The position numbers and the translations under genes were made by a program. Source: CAWUEX02 sp963921305 (GTDB taxonomy: Bacteria; Pseudomonadota; Alphaproteobacteria; Rhodospirillales; Rhodospirillaceae). Taken from it: a DNA stretch of 64,000 bases. The notes beneath the pieces were generated by a model. That model was not told the origin of the DNA. It saw nothing but the letters and a program-made list of their open reading frames with translations, and ran no database searches. Position 1 is the first letter of the stretch, and each line of letters opens with the position of its first letter. The stretch is taken from contig CAWUEX030000002.1 in the NCBI GenBank assembly GCA_963921305.4, positions 1,550,001-1,614,000 on the forward strand, read 5' to 3'. Positions 42,330 through 51,904 of the stretch are shown here, one piece after another.

Positions 42330-42712
42330 TGGCCTCACGCGAATACTGCGATTACATCCTGGATGTGCTCGACCACGTCGGCGGCGTGTCCGCCCGCAGC
42401 ATGTTCGGCGGCTTCGGTCTGTACCGCGACGGCGCCATGTTCGGTTTGATCGCCGACGATGTGCTGTACTTCAAAGTCGATGCCGCCAACCAGCCTGATT
42501 TCGAAGACGCCGGCTCATCGCCCTTCACCTATCGCGGCAAAAGCAAGCCGGTGCAGATGTCGTTCCGGCGTGTGCCGGAAGAGGTGCTCGAAGATGTAGA
42601 CGACGCCCGTCTGTGGTCACTCAAGGCCTGTGACGCCGCGCTGAAAGCGAAGAAGGCGAAGAGCAAAAAGCCCGTGAAGAAACGCAAACCAAAAGCGGGA
42701 AAGAAAACCTAG
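42329..42712 (+). CDS. TfoX N-terminal domain protein with Lys-rich tail
   Basis: A 127-residue protein: SARSMFGGFGLYRDGAMFGLIADDVLYFKVD is the TfoX N-domain core, and residues after about 98 are a basic tail of Lys/Pro repeats (KSKKPVKKRKPKAGKK). It overlaps the fusion gene stop by one base (TGATG), so it is co-translated with it. The tail could bind nucleic acid or a polyanion. Function unknown. Confidence 0.8.
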   Translation: MASREYCDYILDVLDHVGGVSARSMFGGFGLYRDGAMFGLIADDVLYFKVDAANQPDFEDAGSSPFTYRGKSKPVQMSFRRVPEEVLEDVDDARLWSLKACDAALKAKKAKSKKPVKKRKPKAGKKT

Positions 42713-42756
42713 ACCGCCGCCCGCTTGTGTTGTTGGTGTGCGGCCCGCACGTTCTG

Positions 42757-43839
42757 TTAACGTGCCGCCCGCACGGGCTTCTGACCCGCCGCGCCCCACT
42801 TCACCCACGTGCCGTGAAAGTGCGCTGTGCCCAGCAACTGTTCTGTTCCGCCCGGCCACAAGGTCAGGCGCACGCGCGGGTAATCGTCCAAGTCATCCGG
42901 TTCCAGGCGCAGCCACGCCAGCGGCGTGCGGTCGTCTCGTGCCGCGCCGGCAGATTCGATCAAACCGCGCACCGCCGCCTGTTTTTCTCCCGGCATGTAT
43001 TGCCAGAAGATGGAATGAAAGATCACCGTACACACCCCGGCCACCGGCTCCGCCAGTTCGGCGCGCAGCCACGTTTCCGCATCGGCCTCATCCAATCGGA
43101 CATCTGCGTGCTGGGCGACGGCGATGGCGCCGCGCAGGCGCGTCAGGCGCTCGGTCTGATCGGCCCACACATAGGATTCCAATCTGCGCGCATCGTCCGG
43201 GCGGCGCACGTCCAGCGGCGCGATGTCGCAGCCCGCGCGGTCGGCGATCTGCACCGGTGCGGTGGTGTCCGGTGCTTCGCCTTCCCAGTTGGTTTCGATC
43301 CACACGTCATGAGTCGCCATCTTCCAACTGTAGGCTTGATTGACGTAACGGAACTGATCCCACAGCAGGTTAAGCCCTGCGCTGGCGCCGATCTCGCGCA
43401 ACGCCAGCGGCAGGCGAGTCGCGGCAGCGGCGGCAAGAAACCCGCCATGCAGCGCGGCGGCACGGCCGACCTCGTTGGTCTGCGGCGGCAAGGTGATGTA
43501 GTCGGTCAGAAACTGCTGATTGCCGTCCAGAGCTGCCGCGACGGCTTCAGTCAGTGGGCCACCACTCCACGTGCCGTCACAGGACGGGTAATGTGCCGCG
43601 AGGTCTGGGGCATGCCCATCAAGAACAAGCCTATGCAGCCCGCCCAAAAAGCGGGTGGCCAAATTGCCCGCGAAGGGATCGCCCGGCCATGTCTCAACAA
43701 CGGCTCGTGCCACGCCGTCCGCGGCGATGTCCGCCGCTACGGCGTCGAGCACCGCTTGCGACAAAGCTGAACCCAGTTGACCGCAATGCGCCGCCTGCCA
43801 GCGGAAATTTGCGAGAACCGGATCGCTGTCGTCTGTCAC
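42757..43839 (-). CDS. DUF2332-family protein
   Basis: A 360-residue protein of the uncharacterised DUF2332 family: FRWQAAHCGQLGSALSQAVLDAV at the N-terminus, PPQTNEVGRAAALHGGFLA and REIGASAGLNLLWD in the middle, then HSIFWQYMPGEKQAAVR near the C-terminus. The core resembles a methyltransferase-like fold by pattern only. It converges on the TfoX-like gene, with inverted repeats (GTGCGG-C-CCGCAC at 42736-42748) between the stops that may terminate both. Next gene upstream is the secreted VOC, nine bases away. Confidence 0.85.
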   Translation of the reverse strand: MTDDSDPVLANFRWQAAHCGQLGSALSQAVLDAVAADIAADGVARAVVETWPGDPFAGNLATRFLGGLHRLVLDGHAPDLAAHYPSCDGTWSGGPLTEAVAAALDGNQQFLTDYITLPPQTNEVGRAAALHGGFLAAAAATRLPLALREIGASAGLNLLWDQFRYVNQAYSWKMATHDVWIETNWEGEAPDTTAPVQIADRAGCDIAPLDVRRPDDARRLESYVWADQTERLTRLRGAIAVAQHADVRLDEADAETWLRAELAEPVAGVCTVIFHSIFWQYMPGEKQAAVRGLIESAGAARDDRTPLAWLRLEPDDLDDYPRVRLTLWPGGTEQLLGTAHFHGTWVKWGAAGQKPVRAAR

Positions 43840-43848
43840 TTCTGCTGC

Positions 43849-44409
43849 TTACTCGTCGTACGGCTCAATCCGGTAGACCTCGCTCATCTCAATGACGTAG
43901 CCGTCCGGATCCTGTACGAACATGATCGCGCCGAACTTGCGGCCATTGACCGAGTTGGATGTGTAATCCTCAGGCTCTTTCAGGATCGTCGCACCCATGG
44001 CCTGCAGGTTGCCGTGCACTTCTTTGATGTCGTCGGTGACAATCACCAGCACTGCGTCCGACGTGCCGATGGTTTTGTCATCGGGATCGCGCGTCCATGG
44101 CAGCGGCGGGTTGTCGAACTGCAACAGGCCGATCATCGCCCACTCCGGGTGCTGGCCTTCCATGATGGCGATGCGCGAGTACGAGGGTTTACCGTTGAGC
44201 GGCAGTCCGCCGCCTTCGGCGTTGGGGTCGCGGTCACCGCCGCGGTCGAGCCAGATGGAAAACCCAATCGCTTCATAAAAGGCAATCGAACGTTCGATGT
44301 CTGACACCAGCAGCGTTGTACGTTTGACCACTGACTCAGCCGCCTGCGCTTGCGTCATCAAACCGAACGCCACAACACACGACATCAAAAACCTTGCGCA
44401 CAGTTTCAT
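43849..44409 (-). CDS. Exported VOC-family protein
   Basis: A 186-residue VOC protein with a Sec signal peptide (MKLCARFLMSCVVAFGLMTQAQA, cleavage near AQA-AES), followed by a full VOC domain from VVKRTTLLVSDIERSIAFYEAIGF to IMFVQDPDGYVIEMSEV. ATG 44409 has a strong GGGAGGG upstream; a TTG five codons earlier is less likely. Secreted members of this family are uncommon. It lies 36 bp downstream of an orphan DctP gene, so the pair may handle one periplasmic ligand. Confidence 0.82.
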   Translation of the reverse strand: MKLCARFLMSCVVAFGLMTQAQAAESVVKRTTLLVSDIERSIAFYEAIGFSIWLDRGGDRDPNAEGGGLPLNGKPSYSRIAIMEGQHPEWAMIGLLQFDNPPLPWTRDPDDKTIGTSDAVLVIVTDDIKEVHGNLQAMGATILKEPEDYTSNSVNGRKFGAIMFVQDPDGYVIEMSEVYRIEPYDE

Positions 44410-44445
44410 GTTCGTCCCTCCCAATCGCGAAGTTGCGGTCTTCGC

Positions 44446-45459
44446 CTACTGCGACGCCGCCCGTTCCGCCGCAAACGCGGCTTTGCCCTCTTGCACCAAA
44501 TCCCAGATGCGCTGGGCGTCGCCGCCGATGTCATTGATCATCTGCCGCGCCACCGGCGCCGTCGCCGCTTTCCAGCGCGCCCGCTGATCCGGTGTCAGGT
44601 CATGGGACGTGAAGCCCCACTTGTCTTGCTCGTCCAGGAACATGCGCCATTCGTCGCGGGTCCACTGCCGGGAGTCCGCGATATCCACCAGTGATGTTTT
44701 GAGGATTTCTTGCTGATCTTCGGGCAGCCGGTCGATCCAGCGCTTGCGCATGACGATGATCGAGGTGGCGAAGGAATGGTTCGTCAGGGTCAGGTGCGGC
44801 GCTTCGCTGGCAATGCCGGTGGGCGCATACATGATGATGGCGTTCTCACCGGCATCCACCAGTCCGGTCTGTAGTCCGGTGACGATGTCCGTGAAGCCGA
44901 GCGGGATCGCATCTGCGCCTAAAACTTCTGCGAACAGCCGCGCCGACTCACTGGACGACGTGCGAAAGCGCACGCCTTGCAGAGCTACCGGGTCGAGTAC
45001 CTGCGTCTTGGTGTAAATTTGATTGAAGCCGATCTCGTCCCACTGCAACAGCAGCACGTCCTTGTCGGCCAGCAGCTCGGCGTAAGCATCGAACAAATAG
45101 TTATCCATGATGAAGTCGGCTTCGGCGTAATCGTCGAACAGGAACGGCGTGTACAGCATCGCCATTTCCGGCACGACGGTTGTCGTCGCCAATCCGGACC
45201 AGTTGGCCACATGAATGCGTCCCCGGCGAATGCCGCTGACCAGATTATCTTCCGGCCCCAGCTCGCCGTAGATCAGCATGCGCATTTCGATGTCGCCGTT
45301 GGACCGGCTTTCGACATTGCGCTGATAGGTCAGCCATTTGCGGTCACCGGCGGTGTCCTTCACCCCCGTGCCGCCCACGGTGACGGTCAGAGCGCTGGCG
45401 GTGCTGGCGGCGCACATCCAAGCCAAAAAGCCAACAATGAGACCGAAGCGGTGCATCAT
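44446..45459 (-). CDS. TRAP transporter DctP-type binding protein (orphan 2)
   Basis: A 337-residue exported protein (signal MMHRFGLIVGFLAWMCAASTASA). Shares the three marks of the other copies: YGELGPEDNLVSGIRRGR, LQTGLVDAGENA, and C-terminal IGGDAQRIWDLVQEGKAAF. The frame opens with a TTG three codons before; I use ATG 45459, with AAGGA upstream. No DctQM genes nearby. Upstream of the exported VOC gene in the same direction. Confidence 0.85.
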   Translation of the reverse strand: MMHRFGLIVGFLAWMCAASTASALTVTVGGTGVKDTAGDRKWLTYQRNVESRSNGDIEMRMLIYGELGPEDNLVSGIRRGRIHVANWSGLATTTVVPEMAMLYTPFLFDDYAEADFIMDNYLFDAYAELLADKDVLLLQWDEIGFNQIYTKTQVLDPVALQGVRFRTSSSESARLFAEVLGADAIPLGFTDIVTGLQTGLVDAGENAIIMYAPTGIASEAPHLTLTNHSFATSIIVMRKRWIDRLPEDQQEILKTSLVDIADSRQWTRDEWRMFLDEQDKWGFTSHDLTPDQRARWKAATAPVARQMINDIGGDAQRIWDLVQEGKAAFAAERAASQ

Positions 45460-45527
45460 GAAACGCAATCCTTGCTGACATCAGGGGCGCCAACCATAGC
45501 TGCCGTCGCGTGGCTTGCAAATCTCCG

Positions 45528-45543
45528 CTCACCGCACGGTGAG
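45528..45543. terminator. Hairpin between RND pump and DctP genes
   Basis: Perfect CTCACCG-CA-CGGTGAG stem-loop 48 bases past the RND permease stop and 69 bases before the DctP start, with no T-run. It could terminate the pump transcript or be an operator for the DctP-VOC pair. Confidence 0.35.
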
Positions 45544-45590
45544 AAACAAGATCCTTAATCGTGGGGCGCGACCCGCTCTATTCCGCCGCC

Positions 45591-48500
45591 TTATTCCGCA
45601 GGTAGGGGTTGCCGCTTGGCCAGGCCCAGGCTGGCGGCCAGGCCGTCGGCCTGGATCATCGCCAGGGCCGGTACCAGCAGCATTTGCACAGCGGTGCCGA
45701 ACAGCACGCCGAATCCGATGCTGCAGGCCACCGGCACCAGGAACTGGGCCTGAATGCTGCGCTCGACGATCAGCGGAAACACGCCAAGGAACGTCGTTAA
45801 GGCTGTCAGCATGATCGGGCGGAAACGCGACTTGGCGCCGTCGATGATGGCGATGCGCGGGCGTTTGCCGCTGGCGCGCTCTTCGTTGATAAAGTCGATC
45901 ATCACCAGCGCGCCGTTCACAATCACCCCGGCCAGCCCGACGATGCCGAAAATTCCCGGCAAGGTCAGATTGATGCCCAGCAGCAGGTGGCCGAGAATCG
46001 CACCGATGGCGCCGAAGGGAATCGCCGCCATGATGATGATCGGCTGGATGTAGGAGCGGAAGGCAATCGCCAGCAGGGCGTAGATGGCGAACAACGCCAT
46101 GACGAAGTTGCGGCCCAGCACCGGCAGGGTGCGGCGCTGTTCCCGCTGCTCGCCGCCGAAGTCATAGGTCAGACCCGGTAGCTCCTGCGCCAAACGCGGC
46201 AGGATCTCGTCTTCCAGCGCGGCTGTGACTTCTTGGCCGGTGACAGTGGTGTTGTCGACGTTGGCGGTGATCGCGACGATACGCCGGCTGTTGCGGCGTT
46301 TGATCGCCGACGGGCTCAGGCCTTCCGTCAGATCGGCGACCGCTCCCAGGGGCACGAAGCCGCTGCCCGGCACCTGCACACGGTAATCCAGCAAATCGTC
46401 CAGGGAGTCCCGCTGGTTTTTCGGCAGCCTGACATACACACGCACCTCTTCGCGGCCGCGCTGTACCCGCAAAGACTCGGCGCCGAAGAACGCCGCACGC
46501 ACCTGTTGCGCCAGTCCCTCCAGGGTCAGACCATACACCCGCGCCTGAGGCTTCAGGCGCAATTCGATCTCGCGCTTGCCTTCGTCACGGTCATTGCGCA
46601 CGTCGAACACGCCGGCGATCTGTTCCAGCTCGGATTGCACGGAGGCCACCGCCTGATCGAGAGTCTCCGGTGTGCCCGCAGACAGTTCCACCTGCACCGG
46701 TTCGCCCAGGTTGAACAGCTGCGAGGAAAAGAACAGCCGTCGCATGCCCGGGGGATTGCCCACTTTGTCGCGCCAGCGGTCTTGGAACTCTTGCGCTTCG
46801 AAGTCACGCTCCTGCGGATCGGCCAGTTCCAGCACCACCGACGCTTTGTTGGCGTCCGGCAGAATGCTGACGCCGCCGAAGGGCGGTGCGGCAAAATCCT
46901 GGCTGCCGACCAGGACGTACACGGCGGTGACGACTTCGCCGTCGCCGTCCATCCGCGCTTGAAATTCCTGTTCGACCTCACGTCCGATCTTGAGGATGTG
47001 CTCGGCCATGTCCTCGGTCTGATCCAACGGCGTGCCGGGTTTGAGTTCCAACGTGGCGGTGACGTAGCGTCCTTCCACAACTGGGAAGAACTGGACCTTT
47101 ACGTAGCCTCCGGCGACGAAGCCGAAGGACAGCAAAATCATCGCCAGGCCGGAACACACCGCGACCCAGGGGTGGGCGGTGACGAACTGCAGCGCCCGGT
47201 CGACCGGTCCGTTGACGAACTGTTCGAGCCGGCTTGAGAACGCGTTCTGCACTTTTTGCACACGCTCCAGCCAGGAGCCCCGCTTTGGTGCGGCGCCGAA
47301 CTGCTGGTGCGACAGGTGATAGGGCAGCACCAGCATGGCCTCGAGCAGCGACAGCAGCAGCAGGATGATCACCACCGTCGGCATCTGGCCGAGGAACTTG
47401 CCGCCGGTGCCCGGCACCAGCAGCAGAGGTGAGAACGCGGCGATGGTCGTCGCCACCGCGAACAACACCGGCACCGAGACCCGCTGGGCGCCTTTGATCG
47501 CGGCCTCCAACGGCGAGCCGCCGCGCCGGTTGGCGGTGTAGATGTTCTCGCCGATGACGATGGCGTCGTCGACGACGATGCCCAGCGCCAGGATGAATCC
47601 AAACAACGCGATCTGATTGATCGACCCGCCGACGCCGTTGATCACCGCAATGGCGGCGATGAAGGCGACGAGAATGCCGAGTGAGGTCCAGAAGGCGAGG
47701 CGCACGTCCAGGAACAGGGTCAGGGTGATGATCACCAGCATCAGACCGATCGCGCCGTTTTTCAGCAGCAGGTTGAGGCGGCTTTCCAGTTCCTCGGCGT
47801 CGTTGCGCCAAATCACCGTCTTGGTTTCCGGCGGCAACATGGGGGCGAGCTCTTCGCTCAGGTAGGTTTCCACCGTGTCGACGACGGACAGCACCTGCTC
47901 ATCGCCGGTGCGGAACACTTTGACGAAGGCCGCCGGCTTGCCGTCGAAAATGCTGATCAGGTCCTGATCGCGGAAGCCGTCCTCAACGGTGGCGAGGTCA
48001 GCGAGTTTGACCTGGGCGCCGTTGGGACCGGTCATCACCACGATCTCGGCGAAGTCCTTGCGGTCGTAATTGCGCCCGAGTGTGCGCAGCACGACATCTT
48101 CGTCCAGAGATTCGATTTCGCCGCCGGGCAGGTCGAGGCTTTCTTGGCGGACGATGCGGGCGAGCTCCGGCAGGGACAGGCCGTAGGCCCGCAGGGTGGC
48201 GTTGTCGACTTCGATCGAGACTTCGTAGTCGCGCACCGAGCTGACCTCGACCAGGGAGATGTCGTCGGTGGCCGTGAGGTCGTCCTTGATCTTGTTGGCG
48301 ATTTCTTTCAGCGCACGTTCGCCGATGTCGCCGACGATGGCGATCTCGATCACCCGTTGGCGGTTGGAGATTTCGCGCACCTCTGGCTTTTCCGCGCCGG
48401 CGGGAAAGGTGGTGATGCGGTCGATCTCGGCTTTGATCTCATCCAGCTTGGCGGCGCTGTCTTCGCCGATGGCGAGCTCGATGGTGACCGTGCCGCGGTT

Positions 48501-48761
48501 TTCGATGGCCGTGGCGGTGATGTCCTGCAGGCCGTCGATGCCTTCGACCCGCTCCTCAATGCGCTGCAGGATCGACTCTTCAATCTCTTCCGGGGTGGCG
48601 CCGAGGTATTCGACCTCAACGGAAATGGTGTCCAGCTTGAGTTCCGGAAACACCTCGACGGGAATCATGAAGGCGTTGATCAGCCCAGCGACCAGCATGA
48701 ACACCATCAGCAGGTTGGCGGCGACCCCGTGGCGCGTCATCCATTCGATGGCGGTTCTCAT
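45591..48761 (-). CDS. RND efflux permease (AcrB/HAE-1 type)
   Basis: A 1056-residue inner-membrane pump with the RND architecture: TM1 near residues 7-25, a first periplasmic loop with the porter subdomain, then the TM block ALGIVVDDAIVIGENIYT carrying the proton-relay Asp pair in TM4, a second periplasmic loop (from about 560) and a final TM block (GVIVNGALVMIDFINE). It drives export of hydrophobic compounds with the proton gradient. Frame extends upstream, but ATG 48761 begins at the normal N-terminus (MRTAIEWMTRHGVAANLL). No outer-membrane factor gene is in the window, so it must use one from elsewhere. Confidence 0.93.
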   Translation of the reverse strand: MRTAIEWMTRHGVAANLLMVFMLVAGLINAFMIPVEVFPELKLDTISVEVEYLGATPEEIEESILQRIEERVEGIDGLQDITATAIENRGTVTIELAIGEDSAAKLDEIKAEIDRITTFPAGAEKPEVREISNRQRVIEIAIVGDIGERALKEIANKIKDDLTATDDISLVEVSSVRDYEVSIEVDNATLRAYGLSLPELARIVRQESLDLPGGEIESLDEDVVLRTLGRNYDRKDFAEIVVMTGPNGAQVKLADLATVEDGFRDQDLISIFDGKPAAFVKVFRTGDEQVLSVVDTVETYLSEELAPMLPPETKTVIWRNDAEELESRLNLLLKNGAIGLMLVIITLTLFLDVRLAFWTSLGILVAFIAAIAVINGVGGSINQIALFGFILALGIVVDDAIVIGENIYTANRRGGSPLEAAIKGAQRVSVPVLFAVATTIAAFSPLLLVPGTGGKFLGQMPTVVIILLLLSLLEAMLVLPYHLSHQQFGAAPKRGSWLERVQKVQNAFSSRLEQFVNGPVDRALQFVTAHPWVAVCSGLAMILLSFGFVAGGYVKVQFFPVVEGRYVTATLELKPGTPLDQTEDMAEHILKIGREVEQEFQARMDGDGEVVTAVYVLVGSQDFAAPPFGGVSILPDANKASVVLELADPQERDFEAQEFQDRWRDKVGNPPGMRRLFFSSQLFNLGEPVQVELSAGTPETLDQAVASVQSELEQIAGVFDVRNDRDEGKREIELRLKPQARVYGLTLEGLAQQVRAAFFGAESLRVQRGREEVRVYVRLPKNQRDSLDDLLDYRVQVPGSGFVPLGAVADLTEGLSPSAIKRRNSRRIVAITANVDNTTVTGQEVTAALEDEILPRLAQELPGLTYDFGGEQREQRRTLPVLGRNFVMALFAIYALLAIAFRSYIQPIIIMAAIPFGAIGAILGHLLLGINLTLPGIFGIVGLAGVIVNGALVMIDFINEERASGKRPRIAIIDGAKSRFRPIMLTALTTFLGVFPLIVERSIQAQFLVPVACSIGFGVLFGTAVQMLLVPALAMIQADGLAASLGLAKRQPLPAE

Positions 48762-48771
48762 GGTGAGAGTC

Positions 48772-50046
48772 TCATGGCGTAGCTGTGTCCAGAGCGCCGG
48801 GGGCGTCATCTGTGGGCCGCACCACCAGTCCTGGCGTGGCGATGGCAAGGTCGCTGACGATCAAGCGGGCGCCGGTGTCCAGGCCGGGGCCGCGCACCGC
48901 GATCCGGGCGCCCTGATCCTGCACCAGTTCGACCGGGATGCGCTCAAGCTGATTGCTGCTGCCGACCACCCAGACGGAGGAATCGTCGCGGTAGGCGGCG
49001 CGGGGAATGAGGGCGTATGTCAGGGCCACACCCGCGATCTCGACTGCCGCGTAGGTGCCGGGCAGCAGGGGCGGAGGGTCTTCCAGGGGGTCCGTATCGG
49101 TCGCGTTCGTGCGGCGTCCAGGTATGGTCGGGTTGGATACCCGCACCACCACGTCGATGGTCCGTGTGTCGGGATCGATGCCCGCTTCGACGCGGTGGAC
49201 AAAGCCGTCCCAGGCGTAGGTGTTGCCCCGGTAGGGCAGGGTGACGGTCGCCGCCGGGGCGGCGGTCAGGGTTTCGTCCCAGATGCCCGGGATCAGCGCC
49301 GCCTCCCGGTCGGACAGCGAGACGACGATCTCGAACACATCGGTGGCGAACACCCGGGCGATCTCCGCGCCGGGCTGAACCACCGATCCAACATCAACGG
49401 ATTCGGTCAACACCCGTCCGTTGAAGGGCGCGGTAATGACCGTGCGCTCCAGGTCGACCCGGCGCGCCGCGATCTGGGCGTCTAGGGCGGCAATCTGGGC
49501 CCGCGCCCGGTCGCGCTGGTTGAGGGTCTCGTCGCGCCGCCGCTCGCTCGCCGCGCCGCTCTGGGTCAACTGCTGGTCGCGCTCTAATTGACGCTCCGCA
49601 AACGTCAGGTCTGCCTGCCGCGCGGTGCGCTCCGCTGCGGCCTGATCCAGCGCCGCCTGATAGGGCCGGGGGTCGATCCGCGCCAGCACCTCACCAGCCG
49701 TAAACGTCCCGCCGGTGACCAGCGCCTCGCTGGTTTCGATGACATCGCCATTTATTTGGGCCACCAGCCGCACGTCCGCGCGCGGCCGCACCGGGCCAAA
49801 CCCGCGCACCGGCAGCGGACCGTCAGCCAAAGTTAGGGTTTGGGTCTGCACCAGCGGCGCTTGAGTTGGCCGTTCAACCTGCCCGGGCGCCGGTGCCAAC
49901 GTGCGCAGCAGAATGAAGCCGACGATGCCTGCGGCCAAAATTCCTGCGGCGATCAGACCCCATTTTCTATCCGGGTCCGCCCGCCGCGCCAGTTCATTGT
50001 CGCTCTGACTCGTGCTCGACTGCGCCGGATGCGCTCCGTCGTCCAT
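48772..50046 (-). CDS. RND periplasmic adaptor (HlyD/AcrA family)
   Basis: A 424-residue membrane fusion protein: N-terminal anchor WGLIAAGILAAGIVGFILLRTLA, a lipoyl domain ADVRLVAQINGDVIETSEALVTGG / ITAPFNGRVLTESVDVGSVV around a helical hairpin (AALDQAAAERTARQADLTFAERQ), and a C-terminal beta-barrel. First gene of the pump operon; the permease starts 10 bp after its stop. Divergent from the TetR gene. Confidence 0.92.
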   Translation of the reverse strand: MDDGAHPAQSSTSQSDNELARRADPDRKWGLIAAGILAAGIVGFILLRTLAPAPGQVERPTQAPLVQTQTLTLADGPLPVRGFGPVRPRADVRLVAQINGDVIETSEALVTGGTFTAGEVLARIDPRPYQAALDQAAAERTARQADLTFAERQLERDQQLTQSGAASERRRDETLNQRDRARAQIAALDAQIAARRVDLERTVITAPFNGRVLTESVDVGSVVQPGAEIARVFATDVFEIVVSLSDREAALIPGIWDETLTAAPAATVTLPYRGNTYAWDGFVHRVEAGIDPDTRTIDVVVRVSNPTIPGRRTNATDTDPLEDPPPLLPGTYAAVEIAGVALTYALIPRAAYRDDSSVWVVGSSNQLERIPVELVQDQGARIAVRGPGLDTGARLIVSDLAIATPGLVVRPTDDAPGALDTATP

Positions 50047-50079
50047 CGCCTGATCCTTCCCTTAGCCGGCCATTCATTG

Positions 50080-50097
50080 ACTGACTGGTTAGTCAGT
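50080..50097. promoter_or_regulatory. TetR-type operator
   Basis: Perfect dyad ACTGACT-GGTT-AGTCAGT in the 93-bp space between the divergent pump and TetR genes, immediately before a TATACT-like -10 for the TetR side. Such an operator is what TetR/AcrR repressors of RND pumps bind. Confidence 0.75.
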
Positions 50098-50139
50098 ATA
50101 TACTCCTGTCGATGTTTTGAGGCAACAAAGGACTGACAC

Positions 50140-50766
50140 ATGCCCTCTCAAGGGTCGGCAAAAGGCGTGCGTGCCGCTCAAAAAGAGGCCCGCCCCGGCG
50201 AAATCGTTGAGGCTGCGCTCGAGGTCTTTGCCCGTGATGGCTTCGCCGGAACGCGACTCGAGGAGGTGGCCAAGCGCGCGGGGATCAGCAAAGGCACGAT
50301 CTACTTGTACTTCGATACCAAGGAAGATTTGTTCAAAGCCTGCGTGCGCGAAACCATTGGCCGCCACGTCGCGGAAACATCCGAAATGGCAGCCCAGTTT
50401 ACCGGCGCCACCCATGACTTGATTGAGGAAATTGTAGTGCGGTTAGCCAGCCGCCTCTCTCAGCCCCAGTACAAGACCATTCTTCTTCTCATGATTTCCG
50501 AAGGTCCGCGTTTTCCCGAGCTCGTCGAATTTTACTACGGCGAAATCCTGTCGCCTGGACTGGCAGCCTTGCAAGGTGTGCTCGACCGGGGAGTAGCCAG
50601 AGGTGAACTTAGACAGTCTGCGCTTACCGACTATCCGATGCTGCTGATGAGTCCGGTTATCATGACCGTGATCTGGAATCATTTGTTTGGGTCCCAGACC
50701 GAGATTGAATTGAAAAAGGTGCTGCGCGCCCACTTCGACGCCGTTCTGAACGGCCTTAAAGTGTAA
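50140..50766 (+). CDS. TetR/AcrR-family repressor of the efflux operon
   Basis: A 208-residue TetR-family protein. N-terminal helix-turn-helix: ILEAALEVFARDGFAGTRLEEVAKRAGISKGTIYLYFDTKEDLFKA-like (AALEVFARDGFAGTRLEEVA, SKGTIYLYFDTKEDLF), then a ligand-binding helical domain. Adjacent and divergent to the RND genes, with a dyad between, so it is expected to repress them until a toxic ligand binds. Confidence 0.9.
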   Translation: MPSQGSAKGVRAAQKEARPGEIVEAALEVFARDGFAGTRLEEVAKRAGISKGTIYLYFDTKEDLFKACVRETIGRHVAETSEMAAQFTGATHDLIEEIVVRLASRLSQPQYKTILLLMISEGPRFPELVEFYYGEILSPGLAALQGVLDRGVARGELRQSALTDYPMLLMSPVIMTVIWNHLFGSQTEIELKKVLRAHFDAVLNGLKV

Positions 50767-51813
50767 TCAAGCTTCCTGATATTCCACCACCGCCCAGGCA
50801 AACCCGTCGGGCGCGGTGAAGGTGAACGCGGGCACACCAAACTCATCCGGCTGAATATCACTGACCTTGGTTGCTGGGGCGTTCTTTATCGCTGCATGCA
50901 TCGCCGACAGGTCCCGCACGCGCACAGTATAGAAGCTATGCCCCAGGTGGCCTGGCTGAGCACGCTCCAACCGGTCGTCGGGTGGTTCAGGGCTGCGCAT
51001 CAGGAAGCATCGCAGCCGGCCGGGCAGATGCTCGGTCGGGTGGTCACCCGCCGCGGGATCGTCGAAATCGACTTCGGAAAACGACTCCTCCGGAGTCAGC
51101 TCGAACATATCGCTGGGCATATATCCCGGCTCATAGGAAATGTCGGCTTGGTGGTAGCGTTTGAACCCGATCACGTCTTCGTAGAAATCGAAAATGCTTA
51201 GGTCATCGCCTTGAATCACGATGGCCATGTGGCACCCCTCACTCAGCCGCAGCGGTGCCGACTCATTGATCGTTCCATACTTGGGCACCGCAAAGTTCAT
51301 CCGCGTCATCGCCACCAGTTGAGCTTCAGGCTGAAACAATAGAACGTCGCCAGACGCGGGCAGGGTTTCATCAAAGGGGCGTTTCTCTTCCAGCTTGCGG
51401 GCGAGGTTGAAATTGTAGTGGGGGCCGACCAGGTGGATCGGCTTGCCTTGACGCCGGAGAATCTCACCATGCACATAGGCGTTGGCGATGTTGTCGGTGC
51501 GGTGCACGGACCACCGGCATCCATGCGTGCGCAGCGGCGCCATATTCAATCCCGGTCCGAGAGGCTTATCCCATTTGATTAATCTAATCAGTCCCGCCGT
51601 TGCATTCTGATGGGTCATGCGCAGGCACGTCGCGGCAGAGTCAACGCCATACAAGGACGTCGCGTGTTTCGCGGTGAGCTGCGCCTTTTGTCCTGGGGTA
51701 TACCCGCACGCGCGCCAGAAGGTTTCGCCTTGTTCCAAATCGCTGACACCCACTCCGATGTCGTATATGCCACCGACAAGATTTGAACCCTTTTGAGTCA
51801 CGCTCTTCCTCAT
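50767..51813 (-). CDS. Double-domain VOC protein
   Basis: A 348-residue protein with two VOC domains: the first from GGIYDIGVGVSDLEQGETFWRACGY, the second from CHMAIVIQGDDLSIFDFYEDVIGFKRY to FTFTAPDGFAWAVVEYQEA. The Glu of the final strand is kept, first-domain metal residues are less clear. GTG at 51858 also opens the frame; I prefer the ATG at 51813 though neither has a strong ribosome site. It converges on the TetR gene and is divergent from two APH-type kinases. Confidence 0.8.
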   Translation of the reverse strand: MRKSVTQKGSNLVGGIYDIGVGVSDLEQGETFWRACGYTPGQKAQLTAKHATSLYGVDSAATCLRMTHQNATAGLIRLIKWDKPLGPGLNMAPLRTHGCRWSVHRTDNIANAYVHGEILRRQGKPIHLVGPHYNFNLARKLEEKRPFDETLPASGDVLLFQPEAQLVAMTRMNFAVPKYGTINESAPLRLSEGCHMAIVIQGDDLSIFDFYEDVIGFKRYHQADISYEPGYMPSDMFELTPEESFSEVDFDDPAAGDHPTEHLPGRLRCFLMRSPEPPDDRLERAQPGHLGHSFYTVRVRDLSAMHAAIKNAPATKVSDIQPDEFGVPAFTFTAPDGFAWAVVEYQEA

Positions 51814-51904
51814 GGCTTTGGTATCTGGTGACCGGGTAGGAGGCCATCTGACGTGCACTGTAAACGCAATGGCGGCGCGAATGTTAGGCGTTTAGGGTGT
51901 GAAT

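Noticed and set aside
45528..45543. Strong intrinsic terminator
   Set aside because: Perfect stem but no T-run; kept only as low-confidence terminator or operator.
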